Shown in pieces: positions 7,052 to 15,318 of a stretch of 36,528 nucleotides of DNA. The stretch is from positions 1 through 36,528 of the forward strand of contig JAPDJB010000052.1 of NCBI GenBank assembly GCA_029259285.1. Direction: 5' to 3'. Position numbers and translations under genes: made by a program. Within the stretch, counting starts at the first letter, position 1, and each line of letters opens with the position of its first letter. A model generated the notes under the pieces. That model searched no databases and was not told the origin of the DNA. It was given only the letters and a program-made list of their open reading frames with translations. Source of the DNA: Candidatus Bathyarchaeota archaeon (GTDB taxonomy: Archaea > Thermoproteota > Bathyarchaeia > TCS64 > B23).

Positions 7052-8302
7052 TCATGATCCCCTCTTGCTTCCGCCTAGGATCCCTCGCGCCACTATTGGC
7101 CCTAGAAGCGCTCCGTAGAGTATTGTTCCGAGGACGATGGGGAGGCAGAGGTTTGTGTAGGCCTCGGGGTGTTGGAAGAAGTGGTGGGCTGGATCATAGA
7201 GGTTTGGGAGTTGGGACATGACGAGGGCTGGTAGACCGTTAGCGAATATGAGGGCCGTTATGATGGTCTCGTTTCTCGTGAAGTGGAGGGGCTTTGAGAT
7301 GGTCTTCACCGCCATAAGCCTTATGACTGCGAGGAGGAGGACGAGGAGGAGGCCCGTTGTGATATATCTCTCCGTCGGCTGGGAGATGAGGCCTATGAAG
7401 ACGAAGAAGAAGGATTTTATGAAGAAGGTGATCTCCTCGTGGAACTCTCTGAGGTAATACTTATCGATCCAAACCCTCTCCTCAAGACCGATGCTTCTGA
7501 AGATGTAGTTGAAGTTGGTTATGGCTAGGCCGAAGGTGAGAGCTGAGACGGGGCCTCCCCCAGGGCCTATGAAGGATTCGGTGAAGACGTAGATGGGGAA
7601 TAGGGCTGCCATGGTCAGGATGTAGTTTAGAGGCCTCCCCCTGAGGAGGTGTAGAACCTTAGCCCAGAGGATGCCCGCGGCGAAGCCTATGATGGTGGAG
7701 GCTGAGAAGGTGAGGATAATCCTAAAGGCCGCATCGAGGGGGGAGACGCCCCGCATCATGATCATCTTGATGATGGTCATGGAGGTGATGATGCAGAGGG
7801 GATCCGAGATCACGGATTCCATCATCAATATCACCTTAGCCCCATCCATATCGATCAGCCTTTCAAGGTTGGCGAGGATGCTGAACACCGAGACGGTGCT
7901 GGTTCCCCCGATCATGGAGGCGAAGAGCATCGCCTGGAGCGGCGTGAAGCTGTCCGGCATGTAGAGGTGGAGGAGGACGCCGACGGTGATGAGGGTTATG
8001 GTGAAGGTCACGAGGCAGAGCGTCACCGCCTTATCCATCGTCTCTAAGACCTCCCTCACATCGACGTTGATGCCGGCGTCGAAGAGGATGACGATGAGGG
8101 CGATGATACACATCAGCGGTGAGAGTGATTCGAAGGTTGCGGTCTTCAGAAGATGAAGGATTGGGCCTAGGAGGAGGCCGAAGCTCAGCAGCCAGACCAC
8201 ATCCGGTATCCTTGTCCTATCATAGATGAGGCCACTGAGATAGCTGAGGAAGAGAGTGGATGAGATGAGTATTAGAAGTTCTCCTGCCTTAATCAAAACC
8301 AA
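7052..8302 (-). CDS. Cation:proton antiporter (CPA superfamily)
   Basis: A 416-residue integral membrane protein with about 12 hydrophobic segments, expected to exchange Na+ or K+ for protons. Recognisable regions are FDAGINVDVREVLE (the cytoplasmic-loop motif after the third or fourth helix), GGTSTVSVFSILANLE (first discontinuous helix) and ESVISDPLCIITS, which lines up with the ion-binding ND/DD motif. Here the pair is Ser-Asp. A later PGGGPVSALTFGLAITN and FIKSFFFVFIGLI fit the second inverted repeat. No RCK/TrkA cytoplasmic regulatory domain follows, so it is a minimal antiporter. The start is TTG at 8302, with another TTG two codons in; GGTGA lies just before. Ion preference cannot be inferred. 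Confidence 0.88.
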   Translation of the reverse strand: MVLIKAGELLILISSTLFLSYLSGLIYDRTRIPDVVWLLSFGLLLGPILHLLKTATFESLSPLMCIIALIVILFDAGINVDVREVLETMDKAVTLCLVTFTITLITVGVLLHLYMPDSFTPLQAMLFASMIGGTSTVSVFSILANLERLIDMDGAKVILMMESVISDPLCIITSMTIIKMIMMRGVSPLDAAFRIILTFSASTIIGFAAGILWAKVLHLLRGRPLNYILTMAALFPIYVFTESFIGPGGGPVSALTFGLAITNFNYIFRSIGLEERVWIDKYYLREFHEEITFFIKSFFFVFIGLISQPTERYITTGLLLVLLLAVIRLMAVKTISKPLHFTRNETIITALIFANGLPALVMSQLPNLYDPAHHFFQHPEAYTNLCLPIVLGTILYGALLGPIVARGILGGSKRGS

Positions 8303-8410
8303 TCACCAGGGGACGAAGGAAACAAAAGCAGTGATTGCTTCCTATCCACCGCTCTTATTTAAGGGTTTCGACCCCCTATCTTCATAACTACCTTAAACAT
8401 AGATTGATTG
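8303..8410. promoter_or_regulatory. Divergent intergenic region between antiporter and M24-fold gene
   Basis: CTTATTTAAG at 8354-8363 is nearly palindromic and could serve as a TATA box for either direction, giving leaders of about 25-30 bases both ways. A second AT-rich patch, CCTTAAACAT (8391-8400), is too close to the start at 8411 to serve as its TATA box. No RNA gene is seen. Confidence 0.35.
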
Positions 8411-9583
8411 ATGCCCCTGAACGAGGAGAGGGCTAGAAGCCTGATGGCTGAGAGGGGGGTTGAGGCCCTAATAGCTACGTCTCCCCAGAACGTCTATTAC
8501 ATCACCGATTATTGGAGCGATGGATTAGAGCTTGGAGCTTCAGAGGCCTACGCCATACTCCCCCTTGATGGAGCTCCACTCCTCATCGCCCCCGTGGATG
8601 AGGTCGACCTGATAGCTGAGGGTGAAGCCGTCTTCGAGTCCCTATACCTCTATGGTTCACCAGGCTTCGAGGCCTCAGCCGATTGGACGGCGGAGAGGAC
8701 GGGGGAGATCCTCGGCCTTCTAGAGAGATCCAAGATATATGTTGACGCCCCCTCAGCCCTCTCAGCCGCCCTGAGAGACCTCAAGCCATCTGGGAGAGTC
8801 GCCCTCAACTCCTCTGGACTCTCCCCTCAAAGCCTTGAGGCCTTGAGGGGGAGGCTTGGAGACTTTGAGGTGGTGGAGGGCTTTGAGCTGTTGAGGGAGA
8901 TGAGGATGGTGAAGACGCCTGTTGAGGTGGAGAGATTGAGGAGGGCGACGGAGGTTCTGGAGAAGGCGATGGAGGACGCCCTGGAGATCATCGGCTCAGG
9001 GGTATCGGAGCTTGAGGCTTCAGGGATGTTCAGATACTCTCTCGCCTCCGATGGGGGTGTGGAGACCCTCATCCTCCTCGGCTTTGGGGAGAGAAGCTCC
9101 TACCCGAACCCCCTCCCCTCAACCCTTGAGGCGGCGAGGGGAGATGTCATCAGGATGAGGCTTGGCTGCACCCTAGGCCACTACCACTCAAGGGTCTCTA
9201 GGACGGCCACCCTGGGGAGGCCGAGGAGGGAGGTTAGGGAGCGGTGGGAGGCTGTGCTCTCAGCCCAGGATGCAGCCCTAGAGGCCCTGGAGCCTGGAGC
9301 CTCAGCCTCAGAGGTCTATGAGAGGGCGGAGAGGAGGCTGAGGGAAGGAGGCTTAAGAGGTTTAGGCCTCTCCATAGGCTCTGGGATCGGCCTTGAAGCC
9401 TATGAGCCTCCTAGGATTAGACGTGGCAGCGATGAGGAGCTCCTGGAGGGGATGGTGATAACCCTCGATGTCAGAAGTCTCAAATTTGGCTCCTATGGGG
9501 TTGAGGTGGAGGATCTCTACCACATTACAGGGGACGGAGCCGAGCCATTGACGAGGACGGCGAGGGAGCTCTACCTGCTATGA
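8411..9583 (+). CDS. Creatinase/aminopeptidase P-fold (M24) protein with degenerate metal site
   Basis: A 390-residue two-domain protein resembling Xaa-Pro peptidases: an N-terminal creatinase-like domain (about 1-160, QNVYYITDYW) and a pita-bread domain (about 165-390). Landmarks are preserved: EMRMVKTPVEVERLRRA, GDVIRMRLG, HSRVSRTATLG, GSGIGLEAYEPPRI, GMVITLDV and GVEVEDL. But the five M24 metal ligands (D, D, H, E, E) read R, R, S, D, E: numbered with the preceding TTG codon as 1, R251, R262, S325, D354 and E368. The second active-site His is Y332. It should therefore not bind the usual metal pair and is probably not a metallopeptidase. A binding role, or metal-free chemistry as in creatinase, is possible. 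ATG 8411 is preferred to the TTG directly before it. Confidence 0.85.
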   Translation: MPLNEERARSLMAERGVEALIATSPQNVYYITDYWSDGLELGASEAYAILPLDGAPLLIAPVDEVDLIAEGEAVFESLYLYGSPGFEASADWTAERTGEILGLLERSKIYVDAPSALSAALRDLKPSGRVALNSSGLSPQSLEALRGRLGDFEVVEGFELLREMRMVKTPVEVERLRRATEVLEKAMEDALEIIGSGVSELEASGMFRYSLASDGGVETLILLGFGERSSYPNPLPSTLEAARGDVIRMRLGCTLGHYHSRVSRTATLGRPRREVRERWEAVLSAQDAALEALEPGASASEVYERAERRLREGGLRGLGLSIGSGIGLEAYEPPRIRRGSDEELLEGMVITLDVRSLKFGSYGVEVEDLYHITGDGAEPLTRTARELYLL

Positions 9584-9587
9584 TGCG

Positions 9588-12500
9588 TTAAGAGTATCGT
9601 AGAATCCTATTCGAGAATTTATATTCTCCAACCCAGAGGAAGTGGCCGTCGAACCAGACGGCTCCAGGCCAGAAGAGGCCTCTCCTGGTATAGCTTGGTG
9701 GGAGGTCGGGTTCAAAGCTGTCCTGCCCTAACACCACATCCGGCTCCTCATCCCCCCTCTCAGGCAGCTTCTCCCATATCAGCACCCTGAAGACGGTGTC
9801 GGCTACGAAGAGCCTGTGATCATCGATGAAGACGTCTTCGGGGAGGTTGAAGTGGTATTGGAGCTCCATCATCTTGGCTTCCTCATCCATCAGGGAGTCG
9901 ACGTCTATGAGGAGGACTCTGCTTCCGCAGATGGCTGCGAGCCTCTCACCGTTGCTGTGGATGCTTCTGAACTCCTCTTCGAGGGTCAGCGTCTTTACAG
10001 GCTTCGAGTCTGGGGTGAAGGGCTGCCTGAAGATGTAGAGCGCTCCCCCCGCTATGAGATAGGCATAGTTGTCGTCGAGGGCTATGTCTCTCGCCTCGGA
10101 TAGGTCTATTCCGGCTAACTCCCTTGTGATGAGGGTTTCAGGCTTCTCTCCCCTCGTTATGTTTCTCCAGATGGCGAGTCCTCCCCCCTCTCCCCCTCTG
10201 CCGACGACGTATAGCTTATCCCCATATAGGTCTCCACCGGTGGGCTCGAAGGAGAGTTCATAGATGATGTCTGGCTTAGCTCCACTCTCATCCGGCATCC
10301 TCCTCCACACCATCACCCTCCCGTTATATCCAGCGAGGAGGATGAGGCTATGTCCATCGCTGATGGGCTTCCCGCCGTCGGTGAAGTAGTAGGTGTCGGT
10401 GAAGGGGTTCTTCATCACATCATCCGATCCTATGGCGAAGTCCGGCTCCCTATCCTCAGGTCTGCCAAAGTATCCGACAATTCTGCCTCCATTGTAGAGG
10501 GAGATGTAGGTGACCTGTAGGGTTCCATTATCGACGTAGACGGCTCCAGAGCCATCTCCATCCTCGAGGAATAGGTCTCTGAAGAAGGTGGCGCCTCTCC
10601 CCTCCAGCTCATAGAGGTCGAGGTCCCCCCTCAGGGATTTGAAGTTCTCTATGTAGAGGGGCTGGTTGTTGGCTATGGCGAAGAGATCTTCGCCTATGAC
10701 CTCCGAGCACCATAGGACCTTTCCTCCGATGTAGGCGTCGTAGGGTTCATCCCCCCTCTCGGGTATGCCCAGCCATAGGAAGTTTCCACCCCTCAGAGCC
10801 ATCTTTGCGTTGTGATCCCCTATTAGGAGGTAGGTCTCCCCGTCGCTCTCTATGTTCCTCGGAGTCCCGAAGTCATCGACGGAGAGGATGAGGTCTGGGG
10901 GCTGATTATTCTCCGTGGGGAAGCTGTTCCAGATGAGGATGCTTCTACCCATGGTGCTCGCCACTATCAATCGCTTACCATCGGTCCAGACGTCCCATGG
11001 CCAGGCGATGGAGCCGGCCCTCCACTCATCGAAGCTGTCCTGCCCCAGAACCATATCGGCTGGCGTCCCGTTTCGCTCTGGGAACCGATTCCAGATGAGA
11101 ACCCTGTTATTGTAGGTGTCGGCGACGATGATGTGCTCCCCATCGGTGGCGACGCTGACGGGCCACCTCAACCTACTCATCGAGGTTCCAGGGGCGTTGG
11201 CCTCGAAGTTTGGCTGACCCAATACGACGTCTGGAGGCTCGTTCCCCGTCGGTAGATGATTCCAGATGAGTATTCGGTTGTTCCTCGTATCAGCCAGGAG
11301 TAGATGCCTACCATCGCTCGCTATATCCATGGGATGATTGAAGCAGAGGGGGCCTCCGGAGTAGTTGAAGTTGAACCAGCTTAGGACTATGTCAGCCTCC
11401 TGACCGGTCTCGAAGACTCCGTCTCCAAGTCTCTCAGCCGCCTTATACTTTGAGCCTGTGAAGATGATGTTGACTCTCCCCTCTCCCTTCGGCGGCTTCT
11501 CCTCCTCTAAGGGCTTCTCAGATTCCTCGATGGGAGGCGGTGGGAGGTCTGAGATGTATATGAGGCCCTCGACATGCTTCCCCTTCAACTCTATGGGTTT
11601 GCCCTCCACGTCGAAGATGTTCATCTCCCCGATTCTCTCCAGAGCCTCATCGGGGATGGCGGCGTCTTTCACAACGTAGGTGACGCCATACTTCCCAGTG
11701 AATTTGAGACATCCCTCATCCATCCTCTCAACCTCATCATAGTAGCTGAGGGTGTGTATCAGCGTCTTCAGGGCGTTGTATCCCTCACCCTCCATCGCCT
11801 CCTCTCCTGGGCAGAGTATGATCCTCTCCGCACCCGATCCCAGGGCCTCGACGATGCCCCAGACGGCGCTCTCAGCCTCAACGTAGTGGGTGCCGAGGGT
11901 CTCCAGCATGAACTCGGTCTCCGTTATCCATATCGGCTTTTCGACGCCGTGGGATGATAGGAACCTCTTGAACTCTTCGAGGTTGTAGAGCCAGTGTATG
12001 TTGGCTATGTCGAAGTATTCTGCGCCTCCGAGTTCGAAGACCTTTGAATAAAACTCCTTACACTCTTTGCCTATCGTCATGTCGGCGATGCCTGCGTTGA
12101 GTATCTTCGCCTCTGGATCAGCCTCCCTTATCGCCTCTGCGGTGACTCTAAGTATCTCGAAGTATTCCTCAGCCGTCCCGTCGAAGAATCCGAAGACCTC
12201 CCCATGCTCTCCCCAGGGCCTTGGAACAACCTCATTCATCACCTCCCAATACTTCACCGGCTGAGTCAGCCCAGGCATGTCATCTACGCCGTCTCCGTCG
12301 TAACGCTCTACGAGGGCCTTGACGAACTCCCTGTAGGCTTCGAGGTTGTGTGGAGCCTTCTCCCCGTATTTCCCATATCCCTCAACCTGATCCCACTCTG
12401 CGTAGGGGAAGATCATTCCAATCGGTATCCTGCCATTCTCACCGCACCATCTCACCCAGCCGTCGGGTTCACTCCAGTCGTATTCCCCCCTCTCCCTCTC

Positions 12501-15278
12501 GACGACGCCCCATCTGAAGGGGGTGTCCCCAGGCCCTGCAGGCCTATCCCAGACGGCTCCCAGCTCCAGCGTCCTTGGATCCTTCATCAGGTATTGCTGT
12601 AGGATTCCGAATCGTGAGTTCTCAAGCCTATAACCCTCCAACGGCTTCAGGGGCGCTCCAACTTTACCCTCCTCTTCCTTGGGCTTCCCCTCCTTCTTCT
12701 CCCCTGGAGGTGGTAGGGCTATCCCCGCCGGAGCCTTCTTAACCCTCTCAGCTATACGGCTGCTCACAGTGATGTAGATGGGCTCTTCTGAGACCTCAAC
12801 CTCGGAGGTGTCCCTCTCCTCCACCTCGCCGTATATGTGGATGACGTAGATGGTGCCTGAGAGCTCCTCTGGTAGGGTTGCAGGGCTCCAGACGACGTAG
12901 ATAGTCTCTCCGCCTACGTCGAATCTGTATAGGCCCTCGCTAAGCCTCTCGACGGAGTTGAAGTCTCCGAGGATGTAGGCCATCACGACGCCTGGGTCGT
13001 GGTCGAAGAAGAGAACCTCAGCCCCCTCGGCGAAGGCCCTTATGGCCGCCTTGACGAAGGCTATGTCATCTTCCCTCGTCATATCAGGCTTCGGGCCGAC
13101 CTCCGTCACCCAGATGGGCTTCTCAAGGCCATACTCCTTTAGGAGGGCCTTCAACTCGCCGACGTTGAAGTCATCCATCTCGTCGCCGTAGCTGTGGACC
13201 GCTGCGATGTCGAAGTATTCTCCGCCTCCAAGCTCCAAGACCTCCCTCAGGAACTCCTCGGCCCCCTTCCCCTGGAGGGTTGCGAGGCCTCCGATGATGA
13301 CCACAGCCTCTGGATCAGCTTCCTTTACAGCCTCATAGGTGGCCTTTAGAAGCTCATAGTAGTCTGAGCCGCCTCCCTGGAAGAAGCATTTAATCCTACC
13401 ATCCTCCTCAACCGACTGAGACTCAGGCTCATTTAGGACTTCCCAATACTTGATGGGCCTCTCCAATCCAGGCATATCATCTATGCCGTCTCCATCATAT
13501 CGCTCAACGAGGCCTCTGACAAACGCCTTATAGGCCTCCATGTCATGGGGCTTGAACCTCGTTGAGGGGAGGACCTCTGCGAAGGGGCCGTCGCCTGTAG
13601 CCATTCCATATCCCTCCACCCCCTTATAGGCCTCCTCATCCCACTCGGCGTAGGGCCAGATGGTGGCCACCACCTCGGCCCCCTTCTCCAAAGCCCTCCG
13701 CACCCCCTCGTCGACGGTGGAGAAGTCATATTCACCTCGCCTTGGTTCGATGAAGAGGCGGTTGAAGGGGCCTGGATGCGGCTTCATCCAGCCGTATCCG
13801 ACGACGTAGGCATACTCGTCATGCTTATGCCCCCAGCAGCCGAAGTGGATGGCCCAGGCCCCCTCAACCCCCTTCTCCGCAGCCCCTGCGGCGACCTTTC
13901 CAGCTGGGGCGATCTCCCCCAGCCTCGACTGGAGCTCTTCCAGCTCCTCGGGGCTTCCCACGACGAGGTAGTATGGCCCCTCCTCTGGGCGGAGCTCCTC
14001 CACCCTCACCATCTCGGCTTCTCCAAGCATGGTGACCTTCAAGGCCTCGCCGCTCAGGGTCTTGGGGGCCTCACCCCAGAGGAGGTAGATGGTGAGGTCC
14101 CCAGCTCTGAACCTATAGGTTTGGGGGTCGAGTCTCTCGGCTTCGTCGAAGTTTCCCAGGAGTATCACCATCGTCTTCACGGCGTAGTAGGAGGGCTTGA
14201 GGCTTCCATCGAAGTCTATGAGGCTCCCCACGATCAGGTCTTCAGGCATTCCTGGCTCAGCCTTATAGGCTGTGAGGAAGATCCTCTCAACCCCCTCGGC
14301 GAAGACCTTAGCGGCCTCCACGTAGAGCTCCGCCTTCTCGGCTGAGAATTCGGTGACCCAGATGGGTTTACCTTTTATGTATTCGCCGAAGCTCTCCCTG
14401 AGGAGGGGTATGGACTCGGCGAGCATCTTTGAGAGGGCGTGGAAGTTGAGGATGTCGATATACTCGGCTCCACCGAGTTCGAAGACTCTCCCCCAGAACT
14501 TGTAGAAGGGGTCATCAGGGGGTGGGAGGGGGATCATCCCCCCATTTAGAACCTTAGCCTCCGGATCGGCCTCCTTAACGGCCTCATAGGTGGCCTTGAG
14601 AATTTCGAAGTAATCTTCGGCGTCGCCCATGAAGAAGGCCTTCGCCTTATCACGCATCTTCGCCTTGACGCCCGTCGAGGGCTCGTTTAGGACTTCCCAA
14701 TACTTGATGGGCCTCTCCAATCCAGGCATATCGTCGACTCCATCTCCATCATAGCGCTCGACGAGAGTCCTGATGAATCTCTTGTAGGCTTCCATGTCAT
14801 AGGGCTTATAGCGGCTTCTCGGGAGCTCTGGGAAATCCTCCATGACGAATCTCTCTACGTCTCCCCATCTCTCCTGATCCCAGTTGGCATAGGGCCAGAT
14901 GGTGGCGAGGATGTTGAGATCCATTTCCTGAGCCCTCTTCACCACCTCATCGGCCTCTGAGAAGTCGTATCTCCCCTCTTCAGGCTCGATGTGGCCCCAG
15001 ATGAAGGGGCCTGGATGGGGGCGAACCCATCCAAGATTTAGGTCTTCGAGGGCCTCCTCGTCGAAGCAGACGAAGCCGAATCTATCTCCTCCAATCCCCT
15101 TAGGCTTCTCCTCGACGATGGGCTTCTCCCCCGCCTTGCTTGGCTTCTCCGCGGGCTTCTCCTCTATCTCCCCTGTTGGAGGCCTGATGATATTTTTCGT
15201 GTAGAGGATGAGCAGGGTGGAGGCGATGAGAACTGCGATGAGGATGAGGACGGCGACCCTATGGATGGCGCCTCTCAT
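9588..15278 (-). CDS. Giant extracellular protein: three glycoside-hydrolase-like modules plus NHL-type beta-propeller
   Basis: A 1896-residue protein with an N-terminal membrane anchor (residues 8-27) and a Pro/Glu/Lys linker, so it faces outward. Three homologous (beta/alpha)8-like modules follow at about 64-440, 474-840 and 884-1245. Each has an acid/base Glu after Asn (NEP E199, NEP E617, NEV E1016) and a nucleophile Glu in IW(V/I)TE (E310, E726, E1120), 104-111 residues apart, as in clan GH-A enzymes. Each also carries the phrase ERYDGDG(V/I)DDMPGL, which looks like a Ca-binding Asp loop. Charged, proline-rich linkers separate modules. Residues about 1268-1896 hold NHL-like propeller blades (NNRILIWN, VLGQPNF, NNRVLIWN, VLGQDSF). 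The exact GH family and sugar are unknown; a GH39/GH5/GH42-like fold is likely. ATG 15278 has GGAGGAG directly upstream. Only four bases separate its stop from the convergent M24-fold gene. Confidence 0.88.
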   Translation of the reverse strand: MRGAIHRVAVLILIAVLIASTLLILYTKNIIRPPTGEIEEKPAEKPSKAGEKPIVEEKPKGIGGDRFGFVCFDEEALEDLNLGWVRPHPGPFIWGHIEPEEGRYDFSEADEVVKRAQEMDLNILATIWPYANWDQERWGDVERFVMEDFPELPRSRYKPYDMEAYKRFIRTLVERYDGDGVDDMPGLERPIKYWEVLNEPSTGVKAKMRDKAKAFFMGDAEDYFEILKATYEAVKEADPEAKVLNGGMIPLPPPDDPFYKFWGRVFELGGAEYIDILNFHALSKMLAESIPLLRESFGEYIKGKPIWVTEFSAEKAELYVEAAKVFAEGVERIFLTAYKAEPGMPEDLIVGSLIDFDGSLKPSYYAVKTMVILLGNFDEAERLDPQTYRFRAGDLTIYLLWGEAPKTLSGEALKVTMLGEAEMVRVEELRPEEGPYYLVVGSPEELEELQSRLGEIAPAGKVAAGAAEKGVEGAWAIHFGCWGHKHDEYAYVVGYGWMKPHPGPFNRLFIEPRRGEYDFSTVDEGVRRALEKGAEVVATIWPYAEWDEEAYKGVEGYGMATGDGPFAEVLPSTRFKPHDMEAYKAFVRGLVERYDGDGIDDMPGLERPIKYWEVLNEPESQSVEEDGRIKCFFQGGGSDYYELLKATYEAVKEADPEAVVIIGGLATLQGKGAEEFLREVLELGGGEYFDIAAVHSYGDEMDDFNVGELKALLKEYGLEKPIWVTEVGPKPDMTREDDIAFVKAAIRAFAEGAEVLFFDHDPGVVMAYILGDFNSVERLSEGLYRFDVGGETIYVVWSPATLPEELSGTIYVIHIYGEVEERDTSEVEVSEEPIYITVSSRIAERVKKAPAGIALPPPGEKKEGKPKEEEGKVGAPLKPLEGYRLENSRFGILQQYLMKDPRTLELGAVWDRPAGPGDTPFRWGVVERERGEYDWSEPDGWVRWCGENGRIPIGMIFPYAEWDQVEGYGKYGEKAPHNLEAYREFVKALVERYDGDGVDDMPGLTQPVKYWEVMNEVVPRPWGEHGEVFGFFDGTAEEYFEILRVTAEAIREADPEAKILNAGIADMTIGKECKEFYSKVFELGGAEYFDIANIHWLYNLEEFKRFLSSHGVEKPIWITETEFMLETLGTHYVEAESAVWGIVEALGSGAERIILCPGEEAMEGEGYNALKTLIHTLSYYDEVERMDEGCLKFTGKYGVTYVVKDAAIPDEALERIGEMNIFDVEGKPIELKGKHVEGLIYISDLPPPPIEESEKPLEEEKPPKGEGRVNIIFTGSKYKAAERLGDGVFETGQEADIVLSWFNFNYSGGPLCFNHPMDIASDGRHLLLADTRNNRILIWNHLPTGNEPPDVVLGQPNFEANAPGTSMSRLRWPVSVATDGEHIIVADTYNNRVLIWNRFPERNGTPADMVLGQDSFDEWRAGSIAWPWDVWTDGKRLIVASTMGRSILIWNSFPTENNQPPDLILSVDDFGTPRNIESDGETYLLIGDHNAKMALRGGNFLWLGIPERGDEPYDAYIGGKVLWCSEVIGEDLFAIANNQPLYIENFKSLRGDLDLYELEGRGATFFRDLFLEDGDGSGAVYVDNGTLQVTYISLYNGGRIVGYFGRPEDREPDFAIGSDDVMKNPFTDTYYFTDGGKPISDGHSLILLAGYNGRVMVWRRMPDESGAKPDIIYELSFEPTGGDLYGDKLYVVGRGGEGGGLAIWRNITRGEKPETLITRELAGIDLSEARDIALDDNYAYLIAGGALYIFRQPFTPDSKPVKTLTLEEEFRSIHSNGERLAAICGSRVLLIDVDSLMDEEAKMMELQYHFNLPEDVFIDDHRLFVADTVFRVLIWEKLPERGDEEPDVVLGQDSFEPDLPPSYTRRGLFWPGAVWFDGHFLWVGEYKFSNRILRYS
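13432..13478. repeat. 47-base direct repeat, copy in module 2 of the giant protein
   Basis: Identical over 47 bases to 14686-14732. It encodes the conserved segment around the catalytic Asn-Glu-Pro of module 2. Identity at synonymous positions points to recent duplication or gene conversion between modules 1 and 2. Confidence 0.85.
14686..14732. repeat. 47-base direct repeat, copy in module 1 of the giant protein
   Basis: Same 47 bases as 13432-13478, in module 1. The corresponding stretch of module 3 (around 12230-12290) is clearly diverged, so modules 1 and 2 are the younger pair. Confidence 0.85.
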
Positions 15279-15318
15279 CTCCTCCTCTAAGCTTCACCCA
15301 TCATTATGAGCCTTTTGC

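Noticed and set aside
13776-14345. 189-residue plus-strand frame inside the giant gene
   Set aside because: Antisense to glycosidase module 1; the minus strand has clear catalytic motifs there.
9588-15278. S-layer or lipoprotein assignment for the giant protein
   Set aside because: No lipobox Cys after the N-terminal helix and no S-layer homology segment; a simple anchor fits better.
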